Assembly: GCF_004362895.1 (NCBI RefSeq)
Contig: NZ_SNXI01000002.1
Coordinates: 62,001 to 126,000, forward strand
Reading direction: 5' to 3'
Source: Idiomarina aquatica
GTDB taxonomy: Bacteria > Pseudomonadota > Gammaproteobacteria > Enterobacterales > Alteromonadaceae
DNA length: 64,000 bases
Shown here: positions 1 to 8,875 of the stretch, one piece after another
Position numbering within the stretch: the stretch's first letter is position 1
Layout of the letters: the number at the start of each line of letters is the position of its first letter
Made by a program: the position numbers and the translations under genes
Notes under the pieces: generated by a model
Database searches by the model: none
What the model was told of the DNA's origin: nothing
The model's input: only the letters and a program-made list of their open reading frames with translations

Positions 1-758
1 ATAAACCGCATGGCATTATTCTGGTGACCGGGCCGACCGGTTCCGGTAAGTCCACCACGCTGTATGCCGGCATTACCGAGATTAACTCTAAAGATCGCAA
101 CATTCTGACGGTCGAAGATCCGATTGAATATGCCATTGAAGGCATTGGCCAAACGCAGGTCAACCCGAAAGTCGATATGACCTTTGCGCGCGGCTTGCGG
201 GCGATTTTGCGGCAGGACCCGGACGTGGTCATGGTCGGTGAGATCCGTGACGTCGAAACTGCACAAATTGCCGTGCAGGCGTCGTTGACCGGGCACTTAG
301 TGATGTCGACTCTGCACACCAATACCGCCGCGGGCGCGATAACGCGGTTAGAGGACATGGGTGTCGAGCCGTTTTTATTATCGTCGAGTTTACTGGGGGT
401 GTTATCGCAGCGATTGGTGCGCACACTGTGCTCACAATGCAAGCAGCCGCATAAGCCCGATGCCGAGGAATTCAGAATGTTAGCGGCAGAGAACAGAACC
501 GCTGAAGAGGTCACTATTTATCGAGCGCAGGGCTGTGAACACTGTAACCAGACAGGCTATCGCGGTCGTACCGGCATTCATGAATTAATCGTTATTGATG
601 ACCACATTCGTGAATTGATTCACAACGGTCACGGCGAGCAGGCGATTGAAAAGTACGTGCGTCAATCAACGCCGGGGATTCGTCGCGACGGCATTGATAA
701 GGTGCTGGAAGGCCAGACCACGTTAGAAGAAGTGCTGCGCGTAACGCGCGAGGAGTAA
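1..758 (+). CDS. gspE: Type II secretion ATPase GspE, 3' part (5' end outside window)
   Basis: This is the C-terminal part of the cytoplasmic hexameric ATPase that powers type II secretion. The reading frame is already open at the left edge (codons from position 3), so the start and N-terminal domains lie upstream. Visible are the Walker A motif GPTGSGKST (nt 30-56), the Walker B region [12 protein letters not shown] (nt 216-251), the HTN histidine box, and the GspE-type tetracysteine zinc site (CSQC then CEHC). It ends on TAA, with an AGGAG ribosome site for gspF at the junction. It heads the visible part of a continuous gspE-F-G-H-I-J-K-L-M-N operon; gspC and gspD would be expected upstream. 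The assignment is firm because the order of the following genes is canonical. Confidence 0.96.
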   Translation, partial: KPHGIILVTGPTGSGKSTTLYAGITEINSKDRNILTVEDPIEYAIEGIGQTQVNPKVDMTFARGLRAILRQDPDVVMVGEIRDVETAQIAVQASLTGHLVMSTLHTNTAAGAITRLEDMGVEPFLLSSSLLGVLSQRLVRTLCSQCKQPHKPDAEEFRMLAAENRTAEEVTIYRAQGCEHCNQTGYRGRTGIHELIVIDDHIRELIHNGHGEQAIEKYVRQSTPGIRRDGIDKVLEGQTTLEEVLRVTREE

Positions 759-764
759 GCTAGC

Positions 765-1991
765 GTGGCAGCATTTTCATATCAGGCACTGGACGCCAAC
801 GGCCGTAAAAAGCGCGGGGTACTCGAAGCTGACACCATGCGCCAGGTACGCCAGCAGCTGCGTGAAATGGGTCTGATGCCGGTTGAGGTAGAGCCGGCGG
901 CCGATAATGAACAAAAAGCCGGTCAGCAGGTATCACGCTGGCGCCCGGTTAAGCGCGTCAAAGCGCAGGATCTGGCGTTAATCACCCGCCAATTATCAAC
1001 CCTGGTCAGCTCAGCGTTGCCGATTGAGCAGTGCCTGCTGGCGGTCGCTGACCAAACCGAAAAGCCACGCCTGAAAAAATTGCTGATGTCGGTGCGCAGC
1101 AAAGTGGTCGAGGGCTATTCGCTGGCTGAGGCCATGGCCGACTTTCCCGGCGTATTCGATTCGTTGTATACCGCGATGGTGGCAGCCGGTGAAAAGTCCG
1201 GTCATCTCGACCAGGTACTTAACGAGCTGGCTGATTACACCGAGCAACGTCAGCACATGAAGAGTCAGCTGACACAGGCGCTGATTTACCCGCTGATGTT
1301 AACCCTGGTGGCTATCGGTATCGTGGTGTTTTTGCTGGTGTCGATTGTACCGCAGATTGTCGAAAACTTTGCCGACATGGGTCAGACCCTGCCCGGCACG
1401 ACGCTATTTATGATCACAATTTCTGAGTTTTTGCAGAACTGGGGACTGTGGTTACTGGTCTTAGTTATTGGCGCTGTGGTGGCGTTTAAGCAATGGCTGC
1501 GAAATGACAACAACAAGCGACGTTATCATCGCCAGCTGTTAAAACTACCGATGATCGGTAAGGTTATTCGTGGCGTCAGCACCGCCCGCTTTGCACGTAC
1601 GTTAAGTATTCTTACCTCGTCCGCAGTGCCATTACTCGACGGCTTGCGCATCACCTCAACGGTGATCGGTAACCTGGCTATTCGTGACGCCATTGACGAG
1701 GCAGCGACGCGGGTACGTGAAGGCTCGTCATTGCGTGCCGCACTACAGGAAACCAAACTATTTCCGCCGATGATGTTGCATATGATTGCTGCCGGCGAAA
1801 AATCCGGTGAACTCGAGCAAATGCTGCGGCGCACGGCTGACAACCAGGACCGCGAATTTGAATCACTGGTGCAGGTGAGCTTAAAAGTGTTTGAGCCGGT
1901 ATTGATTGTCACCATGGCCGGCATTGTATTCTTTATTGTACTGGCAATTATTCAGCCAATATTGCAATTAAACCAGAGTGTAGGACTGTAA
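765..1991 (+). CDS. gspF: Type II secretion inner-membrane platform protein GspF
   Basis: This 408-residue polytopic protein forms the inner-membrane platform linking the GspE ATPase to pseudopilus assembly. Two copies of the T2SF domain are visible, each containing an AAGEKSG segment (roughly residues 65-190 and 270-390), with hydrophobic membrane segments near residues 170-195, 220-240 and 375-400. The start is GTG at 765, chosen because AGGAG lies nine bases upstream, within the end of gspE. Length and architecture are those of the family. It is translated in tandem with gspE (6-base gap) and gspG (2-base gap). Confidence 0.96.
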   Translation: MAAFSYQALDANGRKKRGVLEADTMRQVRQQLREMGLMPVEVEPAADNEQKAGQQVSRWRPVKRVKAQDLALITRQLSTLVSSALPIEQCLLAVADQTEKPRLKKLLMSVRSKVVEGYSLAEAMADFPGVFDSLYTAMVAAGEKSGHLDQVLNELADYTEQRQHMKSQLTQALIYPLMLTLVAIGIVVFLLVSIVPQIVENFADMGQTLPGTTLFMITISEFLQNWGLWLLVLVIGAVVAFKQWLRNDNNKRRYHRQLLKLPMIGKVIRGVSTARFARTLSILTSSAVPLLDGLRITSTVIGNLAIRDAIDEAATRVREGSSLRAALQETKLFPPMMLHMIAAGEKSGELEQMLRRTADNQDREFESLVQVSLKVFEPVLIVTMAGIVFFIVLAIIQPILQLNQSVGL

Positions 1992-1993
1992 CT

Positions 1994-2443
1994 ATGATGT
2001 ATAAAGCAAAAGCCCAGCGTGGTTTTTCATTGGTCGAAGTAATGGTAGTTATTGCCATTATCGGTATTTTAGCCACTATGATCCTGCCTAACGTGTTGGG
2101 CTCGCAGGAACAGGCAAACCAACAAAAAGTCACTGCTGATATTGTAGCGTTGGAAAACGCATTGGCACAATATCATCTGGATAACGGTATGTTCCCAACC
2201 ACCGAGCAGGGCCTGCAAGCCCTGGTTAATCGTCCGAATAGCGACCCACAACCACGTAATTACCGTAACGGCGGTTACATCAAACGATTGCCGCAAGACC
2301 CGTACGGTAACGACTATCTATTGCTTAATCCGGGCGAATATGACGATGTTGATATCTTTTCGGCCGGACCGGACGGTCAACCAGGTACTGATGACGATTT
2401 TGGTAGCTGGATGATTGGTGCCGAACAAGAAGCTCAGTACTAA
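1994..2443 (+). CDS. gspG: Major pseudopilin GspG
   Basis: This is the major pseudopilin that builds the periplasmic type II secretion pseudopilus. It has 149 residues with a prepilin leader of ten residues ending AQRG, cleavage expected before FSLVEV, a glutamate at mature position 5, and a hydrophobic helix (VMVVIAIIGILATMILPNVL). The C-terminal half carries the GspG signature YGNDYLLLNPGEYDD and an Asp-rich tail (GPDGQPGTDDDFGSW) that in this family binds calcium. Prepilin peptidase (GspO/PilD) is not encoded in this window. Confidence 0.96.
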   Translation: MMYKAKAQRGFSLVEVMVVIAIIGILATMILPNVLGSQEQANQQKVTADIVALENALAQYHLDNGMFPTTEQGLQALVNRPNSDPQPRNYRNGGYIKRLPQDPYGNDYLLLNPGEYDDVDIFSAGPDGQPGTDDDFGSWMIGAEQEAQY

Positions 2444-2447
2444 CGTC

Positions 2448-3044
2448 GTGATAAGGGGCAGCATCGCCCGCAGGAGCCGCGGCTTTACGTTAGTAGAAGT
2501 GCTGTTGGTGATGGCGATTATCGGCATGATCGCAGGTGCGGTTGCGCTAACGTTGCCATCTTCTTCGCCCTCTGAGCGCTCGCCTCAGGATCTCGCTATT
2601 ACCTTAAAGGAACAACTGCAATATGCCCGTGAGCATGCCATGGTCAGGCAACAGCCGTTGGGTTTGCATGTAGACAACCAAGGTTATCGATTTTTACGCT
2701 GGTACGATGGCCAATGGCAGACGCTCGATGCCAGGGGGCTAAAAGAAGTTCGCTGGAGCGACACGCTGCGCTGGGAACTGGAGCTGACAGAAGGTAATTT
2801 AATGGCACAGGACGAATCTGCCCGGCAATTGTTATTTCAGCCTGATGAGGACCAGGAGGCTGCTGCAGAAGAAGAGCAAGAGCAACCACCACAACCGCAG
2901 ATTTTAATTTTGCCCAGCGGCGAAATGACCGGTTTTAGTCTGGCACTCGATAACCGTAACCTGGCACGCCAACAGCAGCGCTGGTTAATTGCCCAAAACG
3001 CCTGGCAGATACTGGTGCAGGAGCAGCCTTATGAACGTTATTAA
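2448..3044 (+). CDS. gspH: Minor pseudopilin GspH
   Basis: This minor pseudopilin is part of the pseudopilus. The prepilin motif RRSRG|FTLVEV with Glu5 is followed by a hydrophobic helix. I chose GTG at 2448 (198 residues, 12-residue leader) because it clears the end of gspG and gives a normal leader. An ATG at 2415 in the same frame would overlap gspG by 29 bases and give a 23-residue leader, and neither start has a strong ribosome site. A Glu/Gln-rich stretch (EDQEAAAEEEQEQPPQP) in the C-terminal half looks like a lineage-specific loop. Confidence 0.88.
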   Translation: MIRGSIARRSRGFTLVEVLLVMAIIGMIAGAVALTLPSSSPSERSPQDLAITLKEQLQYAREHAMVRQQPLGLHVDNQGYRFLRWYDGQWQTLDARGLKEVRWSDTLRWELELTEGNLMAQDESARQLLFQPDEDQEAAAEEEQEQPPQPQILILPSGEMTGFSLALDNRNLARQQQRWLIAQNAWQILVQEQPYERY

Positions 3045-3447
3045 GGGCTCTGCGCGTGGTTTTACCCTAATCGAAGTGATGGTTGCCATGGCGATTTTTG
3101 GCACCGCGGCATTAGCGGCGGTCAATGCAGCCAGCAGTCACCTAACCAGTATTAGTCAGATACAACAAAAGACCTTTGCTCAATATGTCGCTTCCAATCG
3201 CCTGGTCGAACTAACCCTGGCATCGCAATGGCCTATCGAAGATAACGCCAGTGGCCGAATGCAAATGGCTGAGCAGGATTGGCAGTGGCAACAACAAGTG
3301 GTAGGAACGGTAACGCCCGATGTAGTGGCGGTTACAGTGTCAGTCAGCAAACCCAACCAGGACGGAGAGATTATCGCATTAACGCGCTACGTGCGGCGAC
3401 CAGATAGCGGCGCGGCGGGCAGAGATAATAATGGGGTAAGTTTGTGA
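3031..3447 (+). CDS. gspI: Minor pseudopilin GspI
   Basis: This 138-residue minor pseudopilin belongs to the tip complex with GspJ and GspK. The prepilin motif SARG|FTLIEVMVAMAIFG is close to the start. ATG at 3031 was preferred over an earlier in-frame start at 2989 because a GGAG site lies just upstream and it gives the normal ten-residue leader. It overlaps the end of gspH by 14 bases, which suggests coupled translation. The SNRLVELTLAS segment after the helix is typical of GspI. Confidence 0.93.
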   Translation: MNVIKGSARGFTLIEVMVAMAIFGTAALAAVNAASSHLTSISQIQQKTFAQYVASNRLVELTLASQWPIEDNASGRMQMAEQDWQWQQQVVGTVTPDVVAVTVSVSKPNQDGEIIALTRYVRRPDSGAAGRDNNGVSL

Positions 3448-4151
3448 TGGCAGGCAGTAGAGACGCCCGCGGCTTTACCCTGGTAGAAGTGCTGGTCACT
3501 ATGGCGATCTTCGCGTTAATCGGCATTGTCAGTTTTACCGTGCTGGACCAGATGAGCAAGACTAAAACGCAGTCAGAGGATGCGCGCGAACAGCTGCAGT
3601 CGATGCAGTTTAGCTGGTTGATGATTGAACAGGACTTGCGCCAGGCAGTTGGCAAACCGACCCGCCCCAACGGCACTGACGTGGTGCGCCGTTATGTCTC
3701 CAGTGACGAGCGTCTGGCCGAGTCGGATAGTGGCTTGCTGGCGCTGGTCAAAAGTGGTTACGACAACCCGGGTTTATTGCTGCCCAGAGCTGAATTACAG
3801 CCGGTAATTTACCGTGTACGTGAAGGCGTGCTGGAGCGTATTAGTTATGCCTATGTCAATGACCGCTCAGACGAACCGGCAGCGCAGCCGCTAATGACCG
3901 GTGTAGAAGAATTTAATGTGCGTTTTTTTCGCGCTCAGCAATCCGCCGGCGACAGCCTGCAAAATCAGGGTATTAATAGTGGCTGGCAGGGCAGCTGGGA
4001 TACCGAGGGAGATATGCCGCTGGCCATCGAAATAACCGTGGTTAGCAAAGCCTATGGCGAGATTAGACGGCAGTTCTTAACCGGTACGCCGTCTGCTGTA
4101 AGTAGCAACGACAGAGAGGGTGGCGAGAATGCCAACCAGAATGAGGACTAA
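3447..4151 (+). CDS. gspJ: Minor pseudopilin GspJ
   Basis: This minor pseudopilin forms the I-J-K tip complex of the pseudopilus. The leader MAGSRDARG precedes FTLVEVLVTMAIFALIG. The ATG at 3447 shares its A with the gspI stop codon (TGATG arrangement) and has GGGGTAAG about eight bases upstream; a GTG one codon earlier is also possible. At 234 residues it has the usual GspJ length, and the GspJ-type GVEEFNVRFF strand is present. Confidence 0.93.
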   Translation: MAGSRDARGFTLVEVLVTMAIFALIGIVSFTVLDQMSKTKTQSEDAREQLQSMQFSWLMIEQDLRQAVGKPTRPNGTDVVRRYVSSDERLAESDSGLLALVKSGYDNPGLLLPRAELQPVIYRVREGVLERISYAYVNDRSDEPAAQPLMTGVEEFNVRFFRAQQSAGDSLQNQGINSGWQGSWDTEGDMPLAIEITVVSKAYGEIRRQFLTGTPSAVSSNDREGGENANQNED

Positions 4152-5106
4152 TCGCGGCGCCGCTCTTATAACGGTCATGTTGGTTATTGCGATAGTGTCC
4201 GTTATCGCGGTTAACCTCGGCAGCAGTTTGCAGCGCCAGGTCAGCCGCAGTGCAAATTTATATCAAGCGGAACAAAGCTACTGGATGTGGTTAAGTGCCG
4301 AGGCGGTGCTGGCAGAAGTATTGCAACTGGAGCTGGAACAAAGTGACGGCATCGTGCATGCTGAACAGAATTGGGCAACCCGACAGGGGCCGTTTCCCGT
4401 GGCCGGCGGACAAATTGCTGCACGGGTGCGGGATTTGCGCAGCTGCTTTAACCTTAATAGTTTGGTGCCTGGTGGCGAACAAGAGCTTCAGGGTGAGCGT
4501 CGCCGGCAACAATTCCGGCAGCTGTTAATGGCTAATGAGCTGGATAGTTACCAGGCACAGCAGTTAACTGATGCTTTAATTGACTGGCTTGACGAAGATA
4601 CCCGGTTAAGCGAAAACGGCGCAGAAGACCCGGATTACGAATCGTTGTCGCATCCCTACCAGGCCGCTAACAGTGCGATGCTGGATATCAGCGAATTACG
4701 CCAGGTGCGAGGCTACAGCGCGGCGATTATTGCGCAAATTAAACCGCAGGTATGCGTTATACCCGGTAACAACGAGCTTAAGCTCAATATCAATACCATT
4801 GACCCGGAGCATGCCGCGTTGTTGGTTGCTCTTAGTAACGGTGCGATTGATGTCAGTACCGCGCAGCAGGTGTTAGCGGGGCGACCACAGGATGGTTATG
4901 ATGATCGCGAGCAGGCACTGAACGAAGGGCCGCTGGCGGGTATTAAAGATCAAGAAGGCAACTCGCTGGATGAGCTGGTTGTTAGTAGTGAATATTTTCA
5001 ATTACTTGCCTTTATTCAATGGGGCGAGGTCGAGACACGAGCGCGCTCGGTAATTAACGTAACCCCGGAACGGGCAAACGTGATTTATCGGGCGATGGGA
5101 GAATAG
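4129..5106 (+). CDS. gspK: Minor pseudopilin GspK
   Basis: This is the large minor pseudopilin that caps the pseudopilus tip. It has 325 residues with the prepilin-like leader MPTRMRTNRG before AALITVMLVIAI. Mature position 5 is threonine and not glutamate, as is usual in GspK and consistent with its place at the tip. The long domain inserted after the helix contains CFNLNSLV and a helix-hairpin-helix-like LNINTIDPEHAALL segment. ATG 4129 was chosen because GAGAGGG lies eight bases upstream; GTG 4120 and ATG 4141 are alternatives. It overlaps the end of gspJ. Confidence 0.93.
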   Translation: MPTRMRTNRGAALITVMLVIAIVSVIAVNLGSSLQRQVSRSANLYQAEQSYWMWLSAEAVLAEVLQLELEQSDGIVHAEQNWATRQGPFPVAGGQIAARVRDLRSCFNLNSLVPGGEQELQGERRRQQFRQLLMANELDSYQAQQLTDALIDWLDEDTRLSENGAEDPDYESLSHPYQAANSAMLDISELRQVRGYSAAIIAQIKPQVCVIPGNNELKLNINTIDPEHAALLVALSNGAIDVSTAQQVLAGRPQDGYDDREQALNEGPLAGIKDQEGNSLDELVVSSEYFQLLAFIQWGEVETRARSVINVTPERANVIYRAMGE

Positions 5107-5108
5107 CA

Positions 5109-6389
5109 ATGCAGGAACGGCTGTATATCAGATTACCGGCCAGTGACGCCGCTGCCGAGCATGCTGGTCAGGATAGTACTAAGGCTAGTGCTCAGAATAG
5201 TGCTCAGGGTAAGGTTGTCTGGTTTATCTGGAACGCCAGTCAGCACGAGGTTATCGCCAGTGGTGAATTAAATCATCCCGACGAACTGAACCAGTTACAA
5301 CAACAAGCCCGCCGTTGCGAAACAACGTTAGTGTTACCAGGGCAGGATGTTTTGCTAAAGCAGCTGGAGCTTCCCGCTGGCAGTCGACGCCATCTGGAGC
5401 GGGTTATTCCCTATGCATTAGAGGAAGAGCTGGCGACAGATATTGATGATTTGCACTTTAGCTGGCCGGCAAATGTCAGTAAATCGACTGCCGTGATACC
5501 GGTTGCGGTGGTTGCACGCGAGCGTATGCGAAGCTGGTCAGCCTGGTGTCAGGAAGCCGGAATCGAAGCCGACCACTGGTTGCCCGAACCGTTGTTACTG
5601 CCTTACAGCGAGAATCACTGGAGTGCGCTGTCGATTGCAGATGCTCTGGTTGTGCGCACGGGGCCATGGCAGGGCTTTACGCTGGAGCAAACACAGGTTG
5701 ATGACGTGTTACCGATGGTGGTGGCGCAGCTACTGGGCGATGCCCCGGAGCTGACCGCCATTACGCATTTTGGGGATGTTAACTGGCCGCAACCGCCGGC
5801 GCCTTTGCAGGCCGCGGATATCGAGGTGCCTATTAGTGCGCTGGCACAAGGCCAGCAATCACTGGAGCTGCGCCGAGGTGAATTTGCTGTTAAACGAAAA
5901 ACTCAACATCAGCTGCACTGGAAGCCACTGGCCGTGGCGGCCTCGGTTGCCTTTGTATTAGCTGTTGGCGGCAATTTGGTGCGGGCCTATCAGTTATCCG
6001 GTCAGGCCGAACAACTGCAAACCCAGGCCGAGCAACTCTTTTTAGAGGCCTTCCCGAATAAAACCCGCATTGTTAATTTGCGCGCACAACTACAACAAGA
6101 GCTGCGCGCGCTGGGCGCTGACGGAGCTGAACAGCAGTCGGCGTTAGCATTACTGGATAGTCTGCAGCCGGCGTTTGCCGGTCAGCAGGGCATGAGCCTC
6201 GAATTAATGCGCTATCAGGATGGCGAGTTACGGCTGCAGGCGTTAGCGCAAAGCTTTGCGCAGTTCGAGCAGTTTCAGCGTGCCGCCGAGCAGGCAGGGT
6301 TATCGGTACAACAAGGTGCGTTAAATAACCGCGGTAACCAGGTCGCGGGTTCGATAACCATACAACACAGCAGTGCAGGGGGGGCATGA
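5109..6389 (+). CDS. gspL: Type II secretion protein GspL
   Basis: This bitopic inner-membrane protein recruits GspE through its actin-like cytoplasmic domain and pairs with GspM. It has 426 residues: an N-terminal cytoplasmic region with LPGQDVLLKQLELPAGSRR and IPYALEEELATDIDDLHF, which are characteristic of GspL; one membrane helix near residue 280 (LAVAASVAFVLAVGGNLV); and a Gln/Ala-rich coiled and ferredoxin-like periplasmic part. Its TGA stop overlaps the gspM ATG (ATGA). Confidence 0.95.
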   Translation: MQERLYIRLPASDAAAEHAGQDSTKASAQNSAQGKVVWFIWNASQHEVIASGELNHPDELNQLQQQARRCETTLVLPGQDVLLKQLELPAGSRRHLERVIPYALEEELATDIDDLHFSWPANVSKSTAVIPVAVVARERMRSWSAWCQEAGIEADHWLPEPLLLPYSENHWSALSIADALVVRTGPWQGFTLEQTQVDDVLPMVVAQLLGDAPELTAITHFGDVNWPQPPAPLQAADIEVPISALAQGQQSLELRRGEFAVKRKTQHQLHWKPLAVAASVAFVLAVGGNLVRAYQLSGQAEQLQTQAEQLFLEAFPNKTRIVNLRAQLQQELRALGADGAEQQSALALLDSLQPAFAGQQGMSLELMRYQDGELRLQALAQSFAQFEQFQRAAEQAGLSVQQGALNNRGNQVAGSITIQHSSAGGA

Positions 6390-6919
6390 GTATGAGCGCA
6401 GTTATGGAAAAAGTTCGTACGCATCCGCTGGCAGTCACCCTGCAACAGCGCTGGGCACAATTTGCACCTCGCGAGCAGCGGTTATTGAGCGCGCTGGCGG
6501 TTGTGTTAGCTATCGCCGTGTTGTATTTCGTTATTTGGCAACCCAGTTATCAGGCGCGCTTGAATGCAGAGCAACGCCTGCAGGGGCAGCAACAGCAATT
6601 ACAATGGGTTAAGCAAAACCTTGGGCGTTATCAGGCGCGTGTACAAAGCAGTGAGGCTTCCGCACCGCAGGCTTCGGGCTCGCTGACTCAGCGGCTAAAC
6701 CAGGCGGCTGACGCTAATGACATTAGACTGGCGCGCATCCAGCCGCAGGGTGAGGGGGTTGTGATTAGCGTGGACGAAGCTAATTTTGATCGCGTATTAG
6801 CCTTTGTTGCCCAGCTGGAGCAGCAATATCAACTGCAAATTAGCACGCTGGACGTGGCGCGGTTAGATACACCGGGGCAAGTTCGGGTAAGGCAACTGTT
6901 GGTCACGGAGTCTTCATGA
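6386..6919 (+). CDS. gspM: Type II secretion protein GspM
   Basis: This 177-residue bitopic inner-membrane partner of GspL has a short cytoplasmic N-terminus with the FAPREQRLL motif, one membrane helix (residues ~32-50, LLSALAVVLAIAVLYFVIW) and a periplasmic ferredoxin-like domain. It starts at ATG 6386, overlapping the gspL stop by four bases; a second ATG at 6392 is also possible. It also overlaps gspN by four bases, so translation of L, M and N is coupled. Confidence 0.94.
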   Translation: MSMSAVMEKVRTHPLAVTLQQRWAQFAPREQRLLSALAVVLAIAVLYFVIWQPSYQARLNAEQRLQGQQQQLQWVKQNLGRYQARVQSSEASAPQASGSLTQRLNQAADANDIRLARIQPQGEGVVISVDEANFDRVLAFVAQLEQQYQLQISTLDVARLDTPGQVRVRQLLVTESS

Positions 6920-7650
6920 AGCGTTGGTGGTTGATTGCGGTTTATTTGCTGGCACTGCTGGTCATGTTACCGGCTAAAATTATTTATTGGTTGCCGATCC
7001 CTGCGCAGGTTTCGATAAGTCAGGTGTCCGGTAGTTTGTGGCAGGGGCGCATCGGTAGCTTACAAGTCCAGGGTGTAACACTTAATGACATGCAATGGGA
7101 TTGGCAACTGTTGCAGTTATTTACCGGAGAAGTGGCGGTAGATGTAAGGGTGCCGCCGCAAAACAATCCGTTAGCCGTTAATGGCCGCATTAGCGCTGGC
7201 TTAACTGAGCTGGCAGCAACTGACCTGCGTGCCAGCGGCGATCTTGCAACCTTATTGCAGCTCGCGAATACGCGCTTACCGTTAAAGACACAGGGTAACT
7301 GGAATCTTAGTATTGATACCTTCGTTGTTAGCGATCCAAGTCCGGCAAAATGGTGTAATCAACTGACAGGCAGCGCCAATGGCCGCAATATTCAGGTATT
7401 AGTAAACGGCGCCTGGCAAAGTCTTGGTGACTTTCCGGTTGCCTTGGGTTGCGCTGAATCGGGAGCGGTGACACTGACGATGAACGGCGAAAACAGCCTC
7501 GGTCTGGCGATGCAGGGTGACATCAACAGTCAGGATATTAATATCAGTGGCACCGTCCGCCCCAACCCACGAACCCCGGAAGGGCTGGCACAAATGTTCC
7601 AGTACCTCGGCCAGCCGGATAGTCAGGGCCGCTATCGGTTCTCGCTTTAG
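6916..7650 (+). CDS. gspN: Type II secretion protein GspN
   Basis: This 244-residue accessory protein of the secretion operon has an N-terminal signal anchor (WWLIAVYLLALLVMLPAKII) and the GspN pattern ISQVSGSLWQGRIGSLQVQG followed by WDWQLL. It is not essential in all systems, and its role is poorly defined. The start overlaps gspM (ATGA). The TAG stop codon at 7648-7650 is the first part of the following hairpin array (TTTAGGCTC), so the gene ends on the repeat. Confidence 0.93.
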   Translation: MKRWWLIAVYLLALLVMLPAKIIYWLPIPAQVSISQVSGSLWQGRIGSLQVQGVTLNDMQWDWQLLQLFTGEVAVDVRVPPQNNPLAVNGRISAGLTELAATDLRASGDLATLLQLANTRLPLKTQGNWNLSIDTFVVSDPSPAKWCNQLTGSANGRNIQVLVNGAWQSLGDFPVALGCAESGAVTLTMNGENSLGLAMQGDINSQDINISGTVRPNPRTPEGLAQMFQYLGQPDSQGRYRFSL

Positions 7651-7765
7651 GCTCGTTGGCGCTCGCGGGGCAGGCGCTTCGCGCGGTTTGGGCTCGTGCT
7701 TCGCACTCGCGGTTTAGGCTCCGGCTGCGCCGTCGCGGCTTAGGGCCTTCGGCCGGTGTAAGCTC
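7648..7765. repeat. Family A hairpin array after gspN
   Basis: This is a run of short palindromes separated by a near-constant CGCGG-TTTAGGC spacer. In order: a CTCG...CTCGCGG unit, GCGC-TTC-GCGC, GTGC-TTC-GCAC, GGC-TGC-GCC and GGCC-TTC-GGCC. Each would form a small stable hairpin in RNA. The first three bases after TT are the stop codon of gspN. The same modules recur in six other gaps in this window. Confidence 0.85.
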
Positions 7766-7850
7766 GTTTTGCTGTTTGGCTTTTGTGTTTGACGAAATTC
7801 GCGGCTGTGGTAGTTTATCGAAACATTCTGTTACATAAGGAAGTAACCCT

Positions 7851-8669
7851 ATGCAGGCTATTATTGATTGGATTAATAACAATCAGGGTATGCTGATTGA
7901 ATACAGCATCAAGGTGATTATCGCCATTATTATTATGGTGGTAGCGAGCATTGCTTCGCGTGTATTAACTGGTGTGATGCGCAAAGGCATGACCAAGCGC
8001 GAAGTTGATGGCGCAGTTATTGGTTTCTTGTCTGCTATTATCAAGTCACTGATTTTTATCGCTGCATTGATGGTAGCGTTGAATCAAGTCGGCGTAGAAA
8101 CTACGTCATTTATCGCCATCTTAGGTGCGGCCGGTTTAGCGATTGGTTTAGCACTGCAAGGGTCACTATCCAACATTGCTTCGGGCGTATTACTGATCAT
8201 GTTCCGACCGATGCGTGCAGGCGAATATGTTGAGTGCGGCGGTACTGCGGGTACAGTCGAAGAAATTAATATCTTCCAGACCATTCTGAAAACACCGGAC
8301 CGTAAAGTGGTTTACGTACCAAATTCACAGGTTATTGGCAGTGCTATCGTTAACTACAATCGCGAAGATATTCGCCGCATCGATCTGGTTATCGGTGTAA
8401 GCTACAGCGCTAACCTTCAGCACACCAAAAAGGTGTTAATGGAAGAGCTGGAAAAAGACGAGCGTATCCTGGAAGACCCGGCGCCGGTTGTAACAGTAAC
8501 CGCGTTAAATAGCTCGTCGGTAGACTTTAACGTGCGTCCATGGACTAAAACCGAAGATCACTGGCCGACCCGTTGGGACCTGCTGGAACGCATCAAAGAC
8601 CGCTTAGACGAAGAAGGCATCGGCATCCCATTCCCACAAATGGATGTGCATATGCACAAAAACCAGTAG
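7851..8669 (+). CDS. mscS: Small-conductance mechanosensitive channel MscS
   Basis: This inner-membrane channel opens under membrane tension to release osmolytes during hypo-osmotic shock. It has 272 residues against 286 in E. coli. Three membrane helices are visible, with the pore helix TM3 carrying the glycine/alanine-packed GLAIGLALQGSLSNIASGVL, followed by the MFRPMRAGEYV junction to the beta domain. The start is supported by AAGGAAG about eight bases upstream. The end is a double TAG, the second of which belongs to the following family A repeat. Confidence 0.95.
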   Translation: MQAIIDWINNNQGMLIEYSIKVIIAIIIMVVASIASRVLTGVMRKGMTKREVDGAVIGFLSAIIKSLIFIAALMVALNQVGVETTSFIAILGAAGLAIGLALQGSLSNIASGVLLIMFRPMRAGEYVECGGTAGTVEEINIFQTILKTPDRKVVYVPNSQVIGSAIVNYNREDIRRIDLVIGVSYSANLQHTKKVLMEELEKDERILEDPAPVVTVTALNSSSVDFNVRPWTKTEDHWPTRWDLLERIKDRLDEEGIGIPFPQMDVHMHKNQ

Positions 8670-8875
8670 TAGGCTCCGGCTTCGCCGTCGCGGGTTAGGC
8701 TTGTGCTTCGCACTCGCGGTATAGAGCTTCGCTGGTTTGGGCTCGCTACGCTCGCGCTATACCGGCCAAAGGCCCTACCCCGCGAGCGCAGCGAGCCTAA
8801 ACCCCGTGCGCCGAAGGCGGCACGCTACACCGCGAGTGCGAAGCACAAGCCCGACCCGCGAGCGCAGCGAGCCTA
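8670..8875. repeat. Family A array between convergent mscS and metY
   Basis: The left half reads forward (TAGGCTCC..., GTGC-TTC-GCAC, CTCGCTACGCTCG) and the right half reads as the reverse complement of the same modules (GCGAGCGCAGCGAGCCTA, GCGAGTGCGAAGCAC). The whole gap is therefore a long imperfect inverted repeat made of small hairpins. The outermost bases on both sides are stop-codon sequences, TAG of mscS (plus strand) and TAG of metY (minus strand). It may serve as a two-way transcript end. Confidence 0.85.
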
